34,687 nucleotides of DNA, taken from contig USQQ01000018.1 of assembly GCA_900556875.1 (NCBI GenBank), forward strand, positions 1 to 34,687, read 5' to 3'. The position numbers and the translations under genes are program-made. Positions 22,427 to 29,677 of the stretch are shown piece after piece. The notes under the pieces are model-generated. The model worked only from the letters and a program-made list of their open reading frames with translations, was not told the DNA's origin and ran no database searches. The stretch's first letter is position 1. Every line of letters begins with the position of its first letter. Source of the DNA: an uncultured Collinsella sp. (GTDB lineage: Bacteria; Actinomycetota; Coriobacteriia; Coriobacteriales; Coriobacteriaceae).

Positions 22427-23728
22427 ATGCAACGACAGCTTATGAGTGAACTTATCGCTTGGAAATCAAGGGCGAATCGCAAACCTCTCTTGCTTAAGGG
22501 AGCCCGCCAGACAGGAAAGACTTGGCTTCTTAACGAATTCGCAAGCCAGCAGTATCGAAACGTCATTCGTTTTGACTTTATGCTCGAGCCGAGCACACGC
22601 TCGCTGTTCGATGGGGACCTCGACCCCAAGCGCATCATCTCCCAGATAGAGCTCCTACGTGGCCAAACCGTAACGCCGACAGACACGCTCATCATCTTCG
22701 ACGAGATCCAAGAGGCGCCACGCGGGATCACCTCGCTCAAGTACTTCAACGAGCTTGCACCCGAATACCACATCGTAGCAGCCGGTTCCTATATGGGCCT
22801 CGCGCTCCGACGCAAAAACGAGTCATTTCCCGTCGGCAAAATCGACCAGCTCACCATGCGTCCCATGGGGTTTGCCGAGTTCGTTCGCGCCGTCGACGGC
22901 AACCCGCTCGCCGACGCCATCCTTGCCGCAGACATGAACCTTCTAGCAAACGTCACCGAAAAGCTCGTGCACTTGCTCAAGGAATACCTTGTTGTCGGTG
23001 GTATGCCCGAAGTTGTCTCCGCTTTCGCCGAGACACGCGACTTCATTGAAGCCCGAAGGCTTCAGCAGCAAATCATCGAGGCTTACGAATCCGATTTTGG
23101 CAAACATGCACCCGCCCGCATCGTCGAGCGCATGAGGTTGGTTTGGAAATCCCTTCCCGGCCAGCTTGCCAAGGAGAACAAGAAGTTTGTCTATGGCGCC
23201 CTTCGCCCCGGAGCGCGCGCACGCGATTTTGAGGAAAGCCTCCAGTGGCTCACGGACTACGGAATCGTTCATAAGGTGCCACGTGTTTCCGCTCTAAAGA
23301 CACCGCTCTCGAGCTACGAAGACCTCTCGGGCTTCAAACTGTTCTGCATCGACACCGGCATCCTCGGAGCGCTCTCCGGTCTCTCTCCGGCCATCGTTCT
23401 TAACGGATCCGCTGTTTTTACCGAGTTCAAAGGTTCGCTGACCGAACAATACGTCGCGCAGGAGCTTTTGCTCCAGGACAAAACTCCCGTGTATTGGTCC
23501 TCTACCTCTGGCAATGCCGAAACCGACTTTGCCATCGACCATGCGGGAACCGTGCTCCCGCTTGAGGTCAAGGCGGCAGAGAACCTTAAAGCGAAGAGTC
23601 TGAAAATAGCCTGCGAAAAATTCAAACTCGAGCGTTGCGTGAGGAGCTCCCTGGCGGCATATAGAGACGAGGGCACGCTCGTCAATATTCCGCTTTGGGA
23701 AATTGGGCAAATCGACAAACTGGCATAA
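22427..23728 (+). CDS. AAA ATPase with DUF4143 nuclease-like C-terminus
   Basis: 433-residue archaeal-type AAA_14/DUF4143 protein. Walker A is LLKGARQTGKT (25-32), Walker B is LIIFDEIQEA (88-97), and sensor residues lie in YHIVAAGSYMG. The C-terminal region contains GNAETDFAIDHAGTVLPLEV then KA, a D-x(n)-E-x-K pattern of the PD-(D/E)xK nuclease fold. Such genes are common, mobile and patchy in gut bacteria; their role is unproven, with suggestions of toxin-like or defence functions. The ATG at 22427 has GGGAGG 4 nt upstream, preferred over a TTG at 22415. The gene stands alone behind a repeat-laden promoter, between a tRNA terminator and another inverted repeat, a setting that fits horizontal gain next to a tRNA. 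Confidence 0.88.
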   Translation: MQRQLMSELIAWKSRANRKPLLLKGARQTGKTWLLNEFASQQYRNVIRFDFMLEPSTRSLFDGDLDPKRIISQIELLRGQTVTPTDTLIIFDEIQEAPRGITSLKYFNELAPEYHIVAAGSYMGLALRRKNESFPVGKIDQLTMRPMGFAEFVRAVDGNPLADAILAADMNLLANVTEKLVHLLKEYLVVGGMPEVVSAFAETRDFIEARRLQQQIIEAYESDFGKHAPARIVERMRLVWKSLPGQLAKENKKFVYGALRPGARARDFEESLQWLTDYGIVHKVPRVSALKTPLSSYEDLSGFKLFCIDTGILGALSGLSPAIVLNGSAVFTEFKGSLTEQYVAQELLLQDKTPVYWSSTSGNAETDFAIDHAGTVLPLEVKAAENLKAKSLKIACEKFKLERCVRSSLAAYRDEGTLVNIPLWEIGQIDKLA

Positions 23729-23801
23729 AGGCTGCGGAGGCACTCAACAAGGACTGTCCCCAGGTGCCGACAGAAAAGAAACATCCCTAGGTGCCGGCTG
23801 T

Positions 23802-23872
23802 TGAGTTGCGGTTGAATAGGGACTGTTTGGGGCCCGAAAGGGCGATTTTAGTCCGCATTTCACCGCAACTCA
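23802..23872. repeat. 71-bp inverted repeat
   Basis: Perfect 11-bp outer arms TGAGTTGCGGT (23802-23812) / ACCGCAACTCA (23862-23872), continuing imperfectly through GGGACT / AGTCCG and GGGCCC-type sequence to the centre. Just left of it CCAGGTGCCGACAG and CTAGGTGCCGGCTG form a near direct repeat. It fills most of the gap between the ATPase and the Ppx gene; no gene fits. Confidence 0.6.
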
Positions 23873-23883
23873 GAGGAAGACGG

Positions 23884-24885
23884 TTAAAGAGCACTCAGGC
23901 TCGGGGTCCAGGCGATGGTGGGGGTCGCGCCGTCGAGAACCTCGTTGATGGTGGCGGCCATGCCGGCGAGGAGGCTGTTCTCGCTTACGGTGAGCATGTC
24001 GTAGCCGCCGGCTCGCATGAGCTCGCGAATTACCACGGCACCTGCCAAGATCACGCCTGCGCGCTTAGGTTGCACGCCCGGCAGAGCGGCAATGCCCGCA
24101 ACATCCAGCGCGGACATGCGCTCGATAGCGGCCGAAACCTGCTCCATCGAAAGCTCGCGCAGGTGCACAAAGCTCGAATCATACGGCTCCAGCTCGTGAA
24201 CGAGTGCCACGAGCGTGGTGACGGTGCCGCCCACCGCAACGAGGCGTTCGGCGCGCTCAAAGTCGCTGGGCAGGCCTTCAAAATAGGCGGCAAACTGCTC
24301 GCCTGCCCACGCGGCAGCGGCAGCAAGCTCGCCATCCGCGGGCGGCAACGCGGAGAAAAAGCGCTCCGTCACGCGGCGACAACCGATGTCCAGCGAGCGC
24401 GTTCCCTCCAGCGCAAAGACCCCGCGCTCAGGCGCATAGACGCCCGTCGCGAGCTCCGTGGAGCCGCCGCCCGAATCGGCGACGATAATGCGTTCACCGG
24501 CAAAGTCGTGCGCCACGCCAAAAAACGTCAGGCGCGCCTCGACCTCGCCCGGAATCACCTGCGGCTCGAGCCCCAGCTCGCGCAGGCCGTCCAGCAGCAG
24601 CGCGGCATTGGACGCATCGCGCGCGGCGCTCGTGCACGTGGTGCAGACGCACGCGGCCCCAAAGGCACGGGCCTCATCCACAAACATGCGGCACGCAGCG
24701 AGCACGCGCTCAACGGCCGCCTCGCAAAAGCGGCCCGTCGCGTCCACGCCCTCGCCCAGGTCGGTAATCTCGGTATGCTTGGACGATTCCACAATCGCTC
24801 CGCCCTCGACCTGGGCCAACACCACTCGCGACGACACCGTTCCCAGGTCGATCGCGGCCACCTTATAGCGTTTGCAATTTGTCAT
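23884..24885 (-). CDS. Ppx/GppA family phosphatase
   Basis: 333-residue exopolyphosphatase / pppGpp phosphatase of the sugar-kinase/actin fold, hydrolysing terminal phosphates of polyphosphate or pppGpp. Motifs: AAIDLGTVSSRVVLAQV (phosphate 1), IPGEVEARLTFFG with the catalytic Glu, VADSGGGSTELATG (phosphate 2), and VAVGGTVTTLVAL (adenosine/phosphate). Length fits the short actinobacterial form lacking the C-terminal HD domain. GGAGGGGAG lies before the ATG. It follows the septum gene by 20 nt in the same direction, the order known in Mycobacterium (eno, ftsB, DUF501, ppx), but without the DUF501 gene. Confidence 0.92.
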   Translation of the reverse strand: MTNCKRYKVAAIDLGTVSSRVVLAQVEGGAIVESSKHTEITDLGEGVDATGRFCEAAVERVLAACRMFVDEARAFGAACVCTTCTSAARDASNAALLLDGLRELGLEPQVIPGEVEARLTFFGVAHDFAGERIIVADSGGGSTELATGVYAPERGVFALEGTRSLDIGCRRVTERFFSALPPADGELAAAAAWAGEQFAAYFEGLPSDFERAERLVAVGGTVTTLVALVHELEPYDSSFVHLRELSMEQVSAAIERMSALDVAGIAALPGVQPKRAGVILAGAVVIRELMRAGGYDMLTVSENSLLAGMAATINEVLDGATPTIAWTPSLSAL

Positions 24886-24905
24886 TGCGGGCTCCCCTCC
24901 GGGCG

Positions 24906-25667
24906 CTATTTGCCGTTGGACACGACCGTCTGACCCTCGACGCCGTTAAACCCAAACAGCATGTCGAGCGCCTGGATGTACCACGGCGCGTCCTTGCCGA
25001 CTTCTTCGATTTCCTTGGCCACTTCGCTGGCCTTCTTGGCGTTTGAGGACTTTTTGCTCGACGACGAGTCCGAATCGTCGTCCAAGCCTAGCACGTCAAT
25101 CTTCTTCTCGCCGGGCATCACCAGGCCCAGGTCCTCGGACGCCGCGTCCTTGATACCCTCCTCCGAGAGCAGCTTGTCGACGCTTTTTTGCAGCTCATCA
25201 TTGTATTGCTGGCGAATCTCGACCTGCTTGGCCAAGATATCGCTCGAACGCTTTGCCACGTACAGGTCGCGCACGGGGAAATACAGGCTCACGAGCGCCA
25301 GAGCCACCACGATACCGATAAACAGCGGACGCAGAGAGCCATGCGTAAAGTCATAGATTGCCTTGACCACCGCATTGTCGTTGGCGTAGCGCATAAAGTC
25401 CGAGCCCGAAAGACGGCTCGAAGGCCTGCTCGATTTGTCGTGTGCCTGAGTCGAGGGACGCGATGCATGCGACGAACGTGGCGGGCGCACCGGTCCATCT
25501 GCCAAGGTATTTGATTGAGCATTGGGGCGCGAGGTACTTGCCGGGCGCTGCGTGGAGCGGTCGGCGCCGGCATAAGCAGACCCACCGAGCTGCACCGTGC
25601 GCGCACGGCGAGGCGACGGCTCGCGCGAACCGGCGGAATAGTACCTGTTGTCGTAAATCTGATCCAT
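24906..25667 (-). CDS. DivIC/FtsB-like septum formation initiator
   Basis: 253-residue bitopic division protein expected at the septum with FtsL/FtsQ-type partners. A disordered Ser/Pro/Arg/Gln-rich cytoplasmic N-terminus (1-90), one TM (114-131, LFIGIVVALALVSLYFPV), a coiled coil (135-172, RDLYVAKRSSDILAKQVEIR onward) and the family region EDLGLVMPGEKK. The C-terminal tail is Ser/Asp/Lys-rich (DDDSDSSSSKK), longer than usual. The start at 25667 (MDQIYDNRYY) has AAGG 6 nt upstream; the open frame continues 47 codons upstream through the eno terminator and is not used. Position between eno and ppx/gppA supports the call. Confidence 0.88.
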   Translation of the reverse strand: MDQIYDNRYYSAGSREPSPRRARTVQLGGSAYAGADRSTQRPASTSRPNAQSNTLADGPVRPPRSSHASRPSTQAHDKSSRPSSRLSGSDFMRYANDNAVVKAIYDFTHGSLRPLFIGIVVALALVSLYFPVRDLYVAKRSSDILAKQVEIRQQYNDELQKSVDKLLSEEGIKDAASEDLGLVMPGEKKIDVLGLDDDSDSSSSKKSSNAKKASEVAKEIEEVGKDAPWYIQALDMLFGFNGVEGQTVVSNGK

Positions 25668-25758
25668 GTGCGCCTTGTGCGGTTGAGGTTTGTTTGCGCT
25701 AAGTCCTTTAGTTATAGCACGAGCGCCTGCACCGCCTTCGCCAGCCTTTGCTCGACAT

Positions 25759-25790
25759 AAAAAAGGCGCTGAGCCGTATGGCCCAGCGCC
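25759..25790 (-). terminator. eno terminator
   Basis: GGCGCTGGGCC / GGCTCAGCGCC stem (on the - strand) with ATAC loop followed by TTTTTTATG, 73 nt after the eno stop. It separates eno from the septum gene, which must have its own promoter or depend on read-through. Confidence 0.85.
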
Positions 25791-25862
25791 CATGGCGCTT
25801 TGCAGCATCCAGTCAAGGCGGGACGGAACCGAGTCAGCCTCCCCCTCGCCAAATTCGTCCGT

Positions 25863-27152
25863 TTAGCGAATGTTGTAGAACGCGGTCTTACCGGCGTAGC
25901 GCGCGCTGCCCTCGAGCTCGTCCTCGATGCGGATGAGCTGATTGTACTTGGCGATACGGTCGCTGCGGCACGGGGCGCCCGACTTGATCTGGCCGGCATT
26001 GACGCCCACGACCAGGTCGGCGATCGTGGAATCCTCGGTCTCGCCGGAGCGGTGACTCACGATGCAGGCGTAACCGGCCTCCTTGGCGGTCTCGATGGCC
26101 TCGAGCGACTCGGTGAGCGTGCCGATCTGATTGACCTTGACCAGGATCGCGTTGGCGGCACCCAGCTCGATGCCCTTCTTGAGGCGCTCGGTGTTGGTGA
26201 CGAACAGGTCGTCGCCCACCAGCTGCACCTTGTTGCCAATGCGGCGGGTAAGCTCAACCCAACCGTCCCAGTCCTCCTCGGCCATGCCGTCCTCGATGGA
26301 GATGATGGGATAGGTGTCGACGAGCTTCTCCCAGTAATCGACCATCTGGGCACTCGTGTACTCAACACCCTCGCCCTTGAGCTCGTACATGCCGGTCTCG
26401 GCGTTGTAAAACTCGGTCGAGGCCGGGTCCATGGCGTACATGAAGTCGACGCCGGGCTTAAAGCCAGCCTTCTCGACGGCCTTGGTAATGTACTCGAACG
26501 GCTCAGCATTGGTCTTGAGGTTGGGCGCAAAGCCGCCCTCGTCGCCCACGCCGCCGCCCAGGCCGGCCTCGTGCAGCACGCCCTTGAGGGTGTGGTAGAC
26601 CTCGGCGCACCAACGCAGGCCCTCGGCAAAGCTCGGGGCGCCCACCGGCATGATCATGAACTCCTGGAAGTCGACGTTATTGTCGGCATGCACGCCGCCG
26701 TTGAGAATGTTCATCATGGGCGTGGGCAGCAGGTGGGCGTTGACGCCACCCAGGTACTGGTACAGCGAAAGACCCGCCGACTCGGCAGCGGCGCGGGCAA
26801 CTGCCAGCGACACGCCCAGAATGGCGTTGGCGCCGAGATTGGTCTTGTTGGGGGTACCGTCCGCGGCAATCAGCGCGGCATCGACGGCGCGCTGGTCGAA
26901 GGCGTCGAGGCCCACGACGGCGTTAGCGCACTCGTTATTGACGTGCTCGACGGCCTGCGAGACGCCTTTGCCCAGGTAGCGACCCTTGTCGCCATCGCGC
27001 AGCTCGCAGGCCTCAAAGGCGCCGGTCGAAGCGCCCGAAGGCACCATCGCGCGGCCGAAGCTGCCGTCCTCGAGCACGACCTCGACCTCGACGGTGGGGT
27101 TGCCGCGGCTGTCGAGTACCTCGCGACCGTAGACATCCAAAATATCGCTCAT
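25863..27152 (-). CDS. eno: enolase
   Basis: 429-residue glycolytic enzyme converting 2-phosphoglycerate to phosphoenolpyruvate. Family strings are intact: GREVLDSRGNPTVEVEV, MVPSGASTGAFEACELRD, NILNGGVHADNNVDFQEFM, GDEGGFAPNL, PIISIEDGMAEEDWDGW (Mg ligand and signature), LVGDDLFVTN, ILVKVNQIGTLTE (catalytic Lys) and SHRSGETED. AGAGGGAG lies before the ATG. It is bounded by terminators on both sides, so it is a single-gene transcript. The 478-codon antisense frame is an artefact. Confidence 0.99.
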   Translation of the reverse strand: MSDILDVYGREVLDSRGNPTVEVEVVLEDGSFGRAMVPSGASTGAFEACELRDGDKGRYLGKGVSQAVEHVNNECANAVVGLDAFDQRAVDAALIAADGTPNKTNLGANAILGVSLAVARAAAESAGLSLYQYLGGVNAHLLPTPMMNILNGGVHADNNVDFQEFMIMPVGAPSFAEGLRWCAEVYHTLKGVLHEAGLGGGVGDEGGFAPNLKTNAEPFEYITKAVEKAGFKPGVDFMYAMDPASTEFYNAETGMYELKGEGVEYTSAQMVDYWEKLVDTYPIISIEDGMAEEDWDGWVELTRRIGNKVQLVGDDLFVTNTERLKKGIELGAANAILVKVNQIGTLTESLEAIETAKEAGYACIVSHRSGETEDSTIADLVVGVNAGQIKSGAPCRSDRIAKYNQLIRIEDELEGSARYAGKTAFYNIR

Positions 27153-27289
27153 GTTGTCTCCCTCTCACTTGGAAACGGGTTGAATGCTTGGCGACACGGC
27201 TTGCACGCTACAGTGGCGCGCAGGTTCATAAGTTAGCCTTATCGCACTTTTTGCATTATGCCCTAAGTTAGCCAAGGGATACAATCTTT

Positions 27290-27334
27290 TTGAAAAATAA
27301 TGGGGGCGATGAGAAAGTCCGTCCCGTCGCCCCC
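27290..27334 (-). terminator. terminator of the larC2-yfcE-mazG run
   Basis: GGGGGCGA (27302-27309) pairs with TCGCCCCC (27327-27334); on the - strand it is followed by ATTATTTTT. It starts 6 nt after the mazG stop. Confidence 0.8.
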
Positions 27335-27340
27335 GCAGTC

Positions 27341-28201
27341 TTACTCCTCTGCCTTTGCGGCATCCCAGAGGTCATTGAGGCCGTGGGTCGAAAGCTCGGC
27401 CAGATCCACGTGGGCGTCGGCCGCCATCTGCTCCATCGCGGCCCAGCGGCGGCGGAACTTTGCCGTGCTGGCACGCAGGGCGCTCTCGGCGTCGATTCCC
27501 TCCTTGCGCGCAACGTTGACCAGAGCAAAGAGCAGGTCGCCAAACTCCATCTCGCGCTCGGGCGAGCCGGGAGTCTCGGCCTCAAACTCGGCGCGCTCCT
27601 CGGCGACCTCGTCCCACACGTCCTGGACTGTCTCCCACTCAAAGCCCACGGCAGCCGCCTTGCGCGACACCTTCTGAGCCTGCATCAGCGCCGGCAGATG
27701 CGTGGGCACGCCGTCGAGCAGGCCCTCGGGCGCAGCCTCGCCCGCTGCCACGGCCTTGTCCTTTGCAGCCTTCTCGGCAAGCTTAACCTCGTCCCAGATC
27801 TTGAGCACCTCATCGGAGCTCTCGGCGTCCGCATCGCCAAACACGTGCGGATGACGACGGATGAGCTTGGCGTCGATATCGCGTGCCACATCGGCAAGTG
27901 TAAACTCGCCGGCGTCCGCCGCAATCTGCGCATGCAGTACCACCTGCATGAGCACGTCGCCCAGCTCCTCGCGCAGATGCGCCACGTCGTCCGCCTCGAT
28001 GCAATCGAGCGCCTCGTAGGCTTCCTCGATCATGTTCTTGCCAATGCTGCGGTGCGTCTGCTCGCGGTCCCACGGGCAGCCATCGGGCTGACGCAGACGC
28101 CAGATAGTCTGCACCAAATGCTGCAGCTCGGCCGACACGTCGACCAGCGTGGACAGATCGCGCGAGCCCTCGGCATTTTGCCGAGCCATGTGCTGCGCCA
28201 T
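27341..28201 (-). CDS. mazG: nucleoside triphosphate pyrophosphohydrolase MazG
   Basis: 286-residue all-alpha NTP pyrophosphatase that hydrolyses (d)NTPs to monophosphate and PPi, a house-cleaning and ppGpp-linked role. Two MazG modules: the first has RLRQPDGCPWDREQTHRSIG then EEAYEALDCIE and LREELGDVLMQVVLHAQIA (E-x2-E and E-x2-D metal sites), then RRHPHVFGD; the second has VWDEVAEERAEFEAE and EFGDLLFALVNVARKEGID. The start at 28201 has GGAGGAG about 9 nt upstream and lies 2 nt after the yfcE stop, so the genes are coupled. The segment AAKDKAVAAGEAAPEG between modules is Ala-rich. Placement upstream of eno matches other actinobacteria. Confidence 0.95.
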   Translation of the reverse strand: MAQHMARQNAEGSRDLSTLVDVSAELQHLVQTIWRLRQPDGCPWDREQTHRSIGKNMIEEAYEALDCIEADDVAHLREELGDVLMQVVLHAQIAADAGEFTLADVARDIDAKLIRRHPHVFGDADAESSDEVLKIWDEVKLAEKAAKDKAVAAGEAAPEGLLDGVPTHLPALMQAQKVSRKAAAVGFEWETVQDVWDEVAEERAEFEAETPGSPEREMEFGDLLFALVNVARKEGIDAESALRASTAKFRRRWAAMEQMAADAHVDLAELSTHGLNDLWDAAKAEE

Positions 28202-28203
28202 GA

Positions 28204-28752
28204 TTATTTCTCCTCCAGGATCACGTGACGGAACGCGCCGCCCTCGTAGATGCCGTAGCTGTGCGTGCCGTCCTTGGGGATGCTCACGCTGCCGGGGTTG
28301 AAGAGCCATAGGCCCGGGCGTGCCTCGCTTGCCTCGTTAACCTTGATATGCGTGTGGCCGTAGACGAGCGCGGAGCCCTCGGGCAGCGCGGGCACGTGGT
28401 CGACGCTGTTGTGCATGCCGGCGCCAAAGACGTGGCCGTGCGTCAGGAACAGTTCACGGCCGGCCTCATCGAACAGCGTGGCGTAGTCCGCCATGACGGG
28501 AAAGTCGAGCACCATCTGGTCGACCTCGGCGTCGCAGTTGCCGCGGACGGCGATGATGCGGTCGGCCAGGGCGTTGAGCAGCGGAATCACGCGCTTGGGG
28601 GCGTAGTCGCGCGGCAGGTCGTTGCGCGGGCCGTGGTAGAGCAGGTCGCCCAGCAGCACGATGCGGTCGGGCTGCTCGGATTCGATTGCGGCGACCAGAC
28701 GCTCGGTCCAGTATGCCGAGCCGTGAATGTCGGAAGCGATGAGGTATTTCAT
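28204..28752 (-). CDS. yfcE: YfcE-type phosphodiesterase
   Basis: 182-residue metallophosphodiesterase of the YfcE/MJ0936 group. Metal motifs in order: ASDIHGS, LLGDLLYHG, VRGNCDAEVD, LTHGHVFG and VYGHTHIKV, then LFNPGSVSIPKDG. It hydrolyses phosphodiesters in vitro in other bacteria; the natural substrate is unknown. The start at 28752 has AAAGGA 6 nt upstream; the frame extends 21 codons further but without family similarity. It is the middle gene of a three-gene run, 55 nt after larC2 and 2 nt before mazG. Confidence 0.93.
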   Translation of the reverse strand: MKYLIASDIHGSAYWTERLVAAIESEQPDRIVLLGDLLYHGPRNDLPRDYAPKRVIPLLNALADRIIAVRGNCDAEVDQMVLDFPVMADYATLFDEAGRELFLTHGHVFGAGMHNSVDHVPALPEGSALVYGHTHIKVNEASEARPGLWLFNPGSVSIPKDGTHSYGIYEGGAFRHVILEEK

Positions 28753-28807
28753 GGTGGTCCTTTCGGGTGGGGCTGATGTGGCCGGGCGCGAGATGTCGCC
28801 GGCCGCG

Positions 28808-29293
28808 CTATTCAAATCGCAGTGCCGAGGCTTGTGCCGTCTGCATCACGCGCTGGAGCGGCACGTTATGCTCGCGGGCAAGACGGGCGCAGTCCTCGTA
28901 CTCGGGCGCCGCACGCTCACTGCCGTCGGGCAGGGTGGCCACCTTGACGGCCACTTCGCCCCAAGGCGTCGCGACCTGCTCAAAACGACGCGGCAGGCAG
29001 ACGCGTTCCATCACCTGGCGCCGGATGCCGTTCGTGGTAGTTTCCAAAAAGATAATCGTCTGCAGACGGTCAATGTCCTCGCGGGCGCAGATTACCTGCA
29101 GCTGCCAACCGGGGCGGCCTTTTTTGCAGTAGAGAGGCAACCAGTGCACCTCGCGGGCGCCCGCCTCGCGCAGGCGGTCCGCGGCATAGGCGAGCACCTC
29201 GGGCGACGCATCGTCGATGTCGCACTCCAGCTTGACGATAGTTTCGGGTGCATCGGTCTCGCGGGACAGCGGAGATGTACTTCCACGTTGCAT
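28808..29293 (-). CDS. larC: LarC C-terminal domain protein (LarC2-like), stand-alone
   Basis: 161 residues corresponding to the C-terminal part of LarC, the CTP-dependent nickel insertase that completes the nickel-pincer cofactor of lactate racemase. Recognisable pieces are LECDIDDASPEVLAYAADRL, GAREVHWLPLYCKKGRPGWQ, RLQTIIFLETTTNGIRRQVM, VATPWGEVAVKVATL and APEYEDCARLAREHNVPLQ. In Lactobacillus plantarum LarC1 and LarC2 are joined by a programmed frameshift. Here no LarC1, LarB, LarE or LarA is seen; the sequence upstream of 29293 has no LarC1 character. AAAGGA lies about 11 nt before the ATG. It leads a run with yfcE and mazG. It may be a domain repurposed without nickel function, or a partner of LarC1 encoded elsewhere. 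Confidence 0.82.
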   Translation of the reverse strand: MQRGSTSPLSRETDAPETIVKLECDIDDASPEVLAYAADRLREAGAREVHWLPLYCKKGRPGWQLQVICAREDIDRLQTIIFLETTTNGIRRQVMERVCLPRRFEQVATPWGEVAVKVATLPDGSERAAPEYEDCARLAREHNVPLQRVMQTAQASALRFE

Positions 29294-29397
29294 ACGGTCC
29301 GGATCCTTTCCGCACGGGCTCGTTTTATTCACCCAAACGCTAGCACATCGGACGTGGCACAGGCGTGACTTTCGTCCGTCGCCGCCCTCGCCCCTAT

Positions 29398-29467
29398 CCA
29401 AACATGTACGCCAGCCTCCAAACATGTCATTTTTTGCAGCTTTTGGAGGCTGATGTACATGTTTTGG
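29398..29467. repeat. 70-bp near-perfect inverted repeat
   Basis: Left arm starts CCAAACATGTAC and ends CAGCCTCCAAA (29398-29422); the right arm (29441-29466) is its complement except for one extra base and a GC/AT difference in the middle. The 18-nt loop contains TTTTTT. It lies in the 384-bp gap between larC2 and the exporter (29294-29677), which otherwise shows no gene. It could be a bidirectional stop, a regulator site or a small MITE. Confidence 0.6.
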
Positions 29468-29677
29468 AGCGGGGCCGCGCACGATCAGAATTGCGCTCGC
29501 ACTCCGTCCACCACAAAGTTCACTACACTCAACAATTTTGAACTTTCTACGCAGTTCATCGGCCAAAAAATTACCCTCGGCATACTTACAGGCTGCACGA
29601 TGCTACTCTAGTTGCATTTGGCTAACTAAGCGGCTGCCGAGGACCCCGACCGGCACCGTTACGGCATAGGAGGTTTC

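Noticed and set aside
25800..27236. 478-codon + strand frame opposite eno
   Set aside because: Shadow of a complete enolase gene.
29294..29566. Upstream extension of the LarC2 gene as a possible LarC1 remnant
   Set aside because: The translated extension has no LarC1 features and crosses the 29398-29467 inverted repeat.
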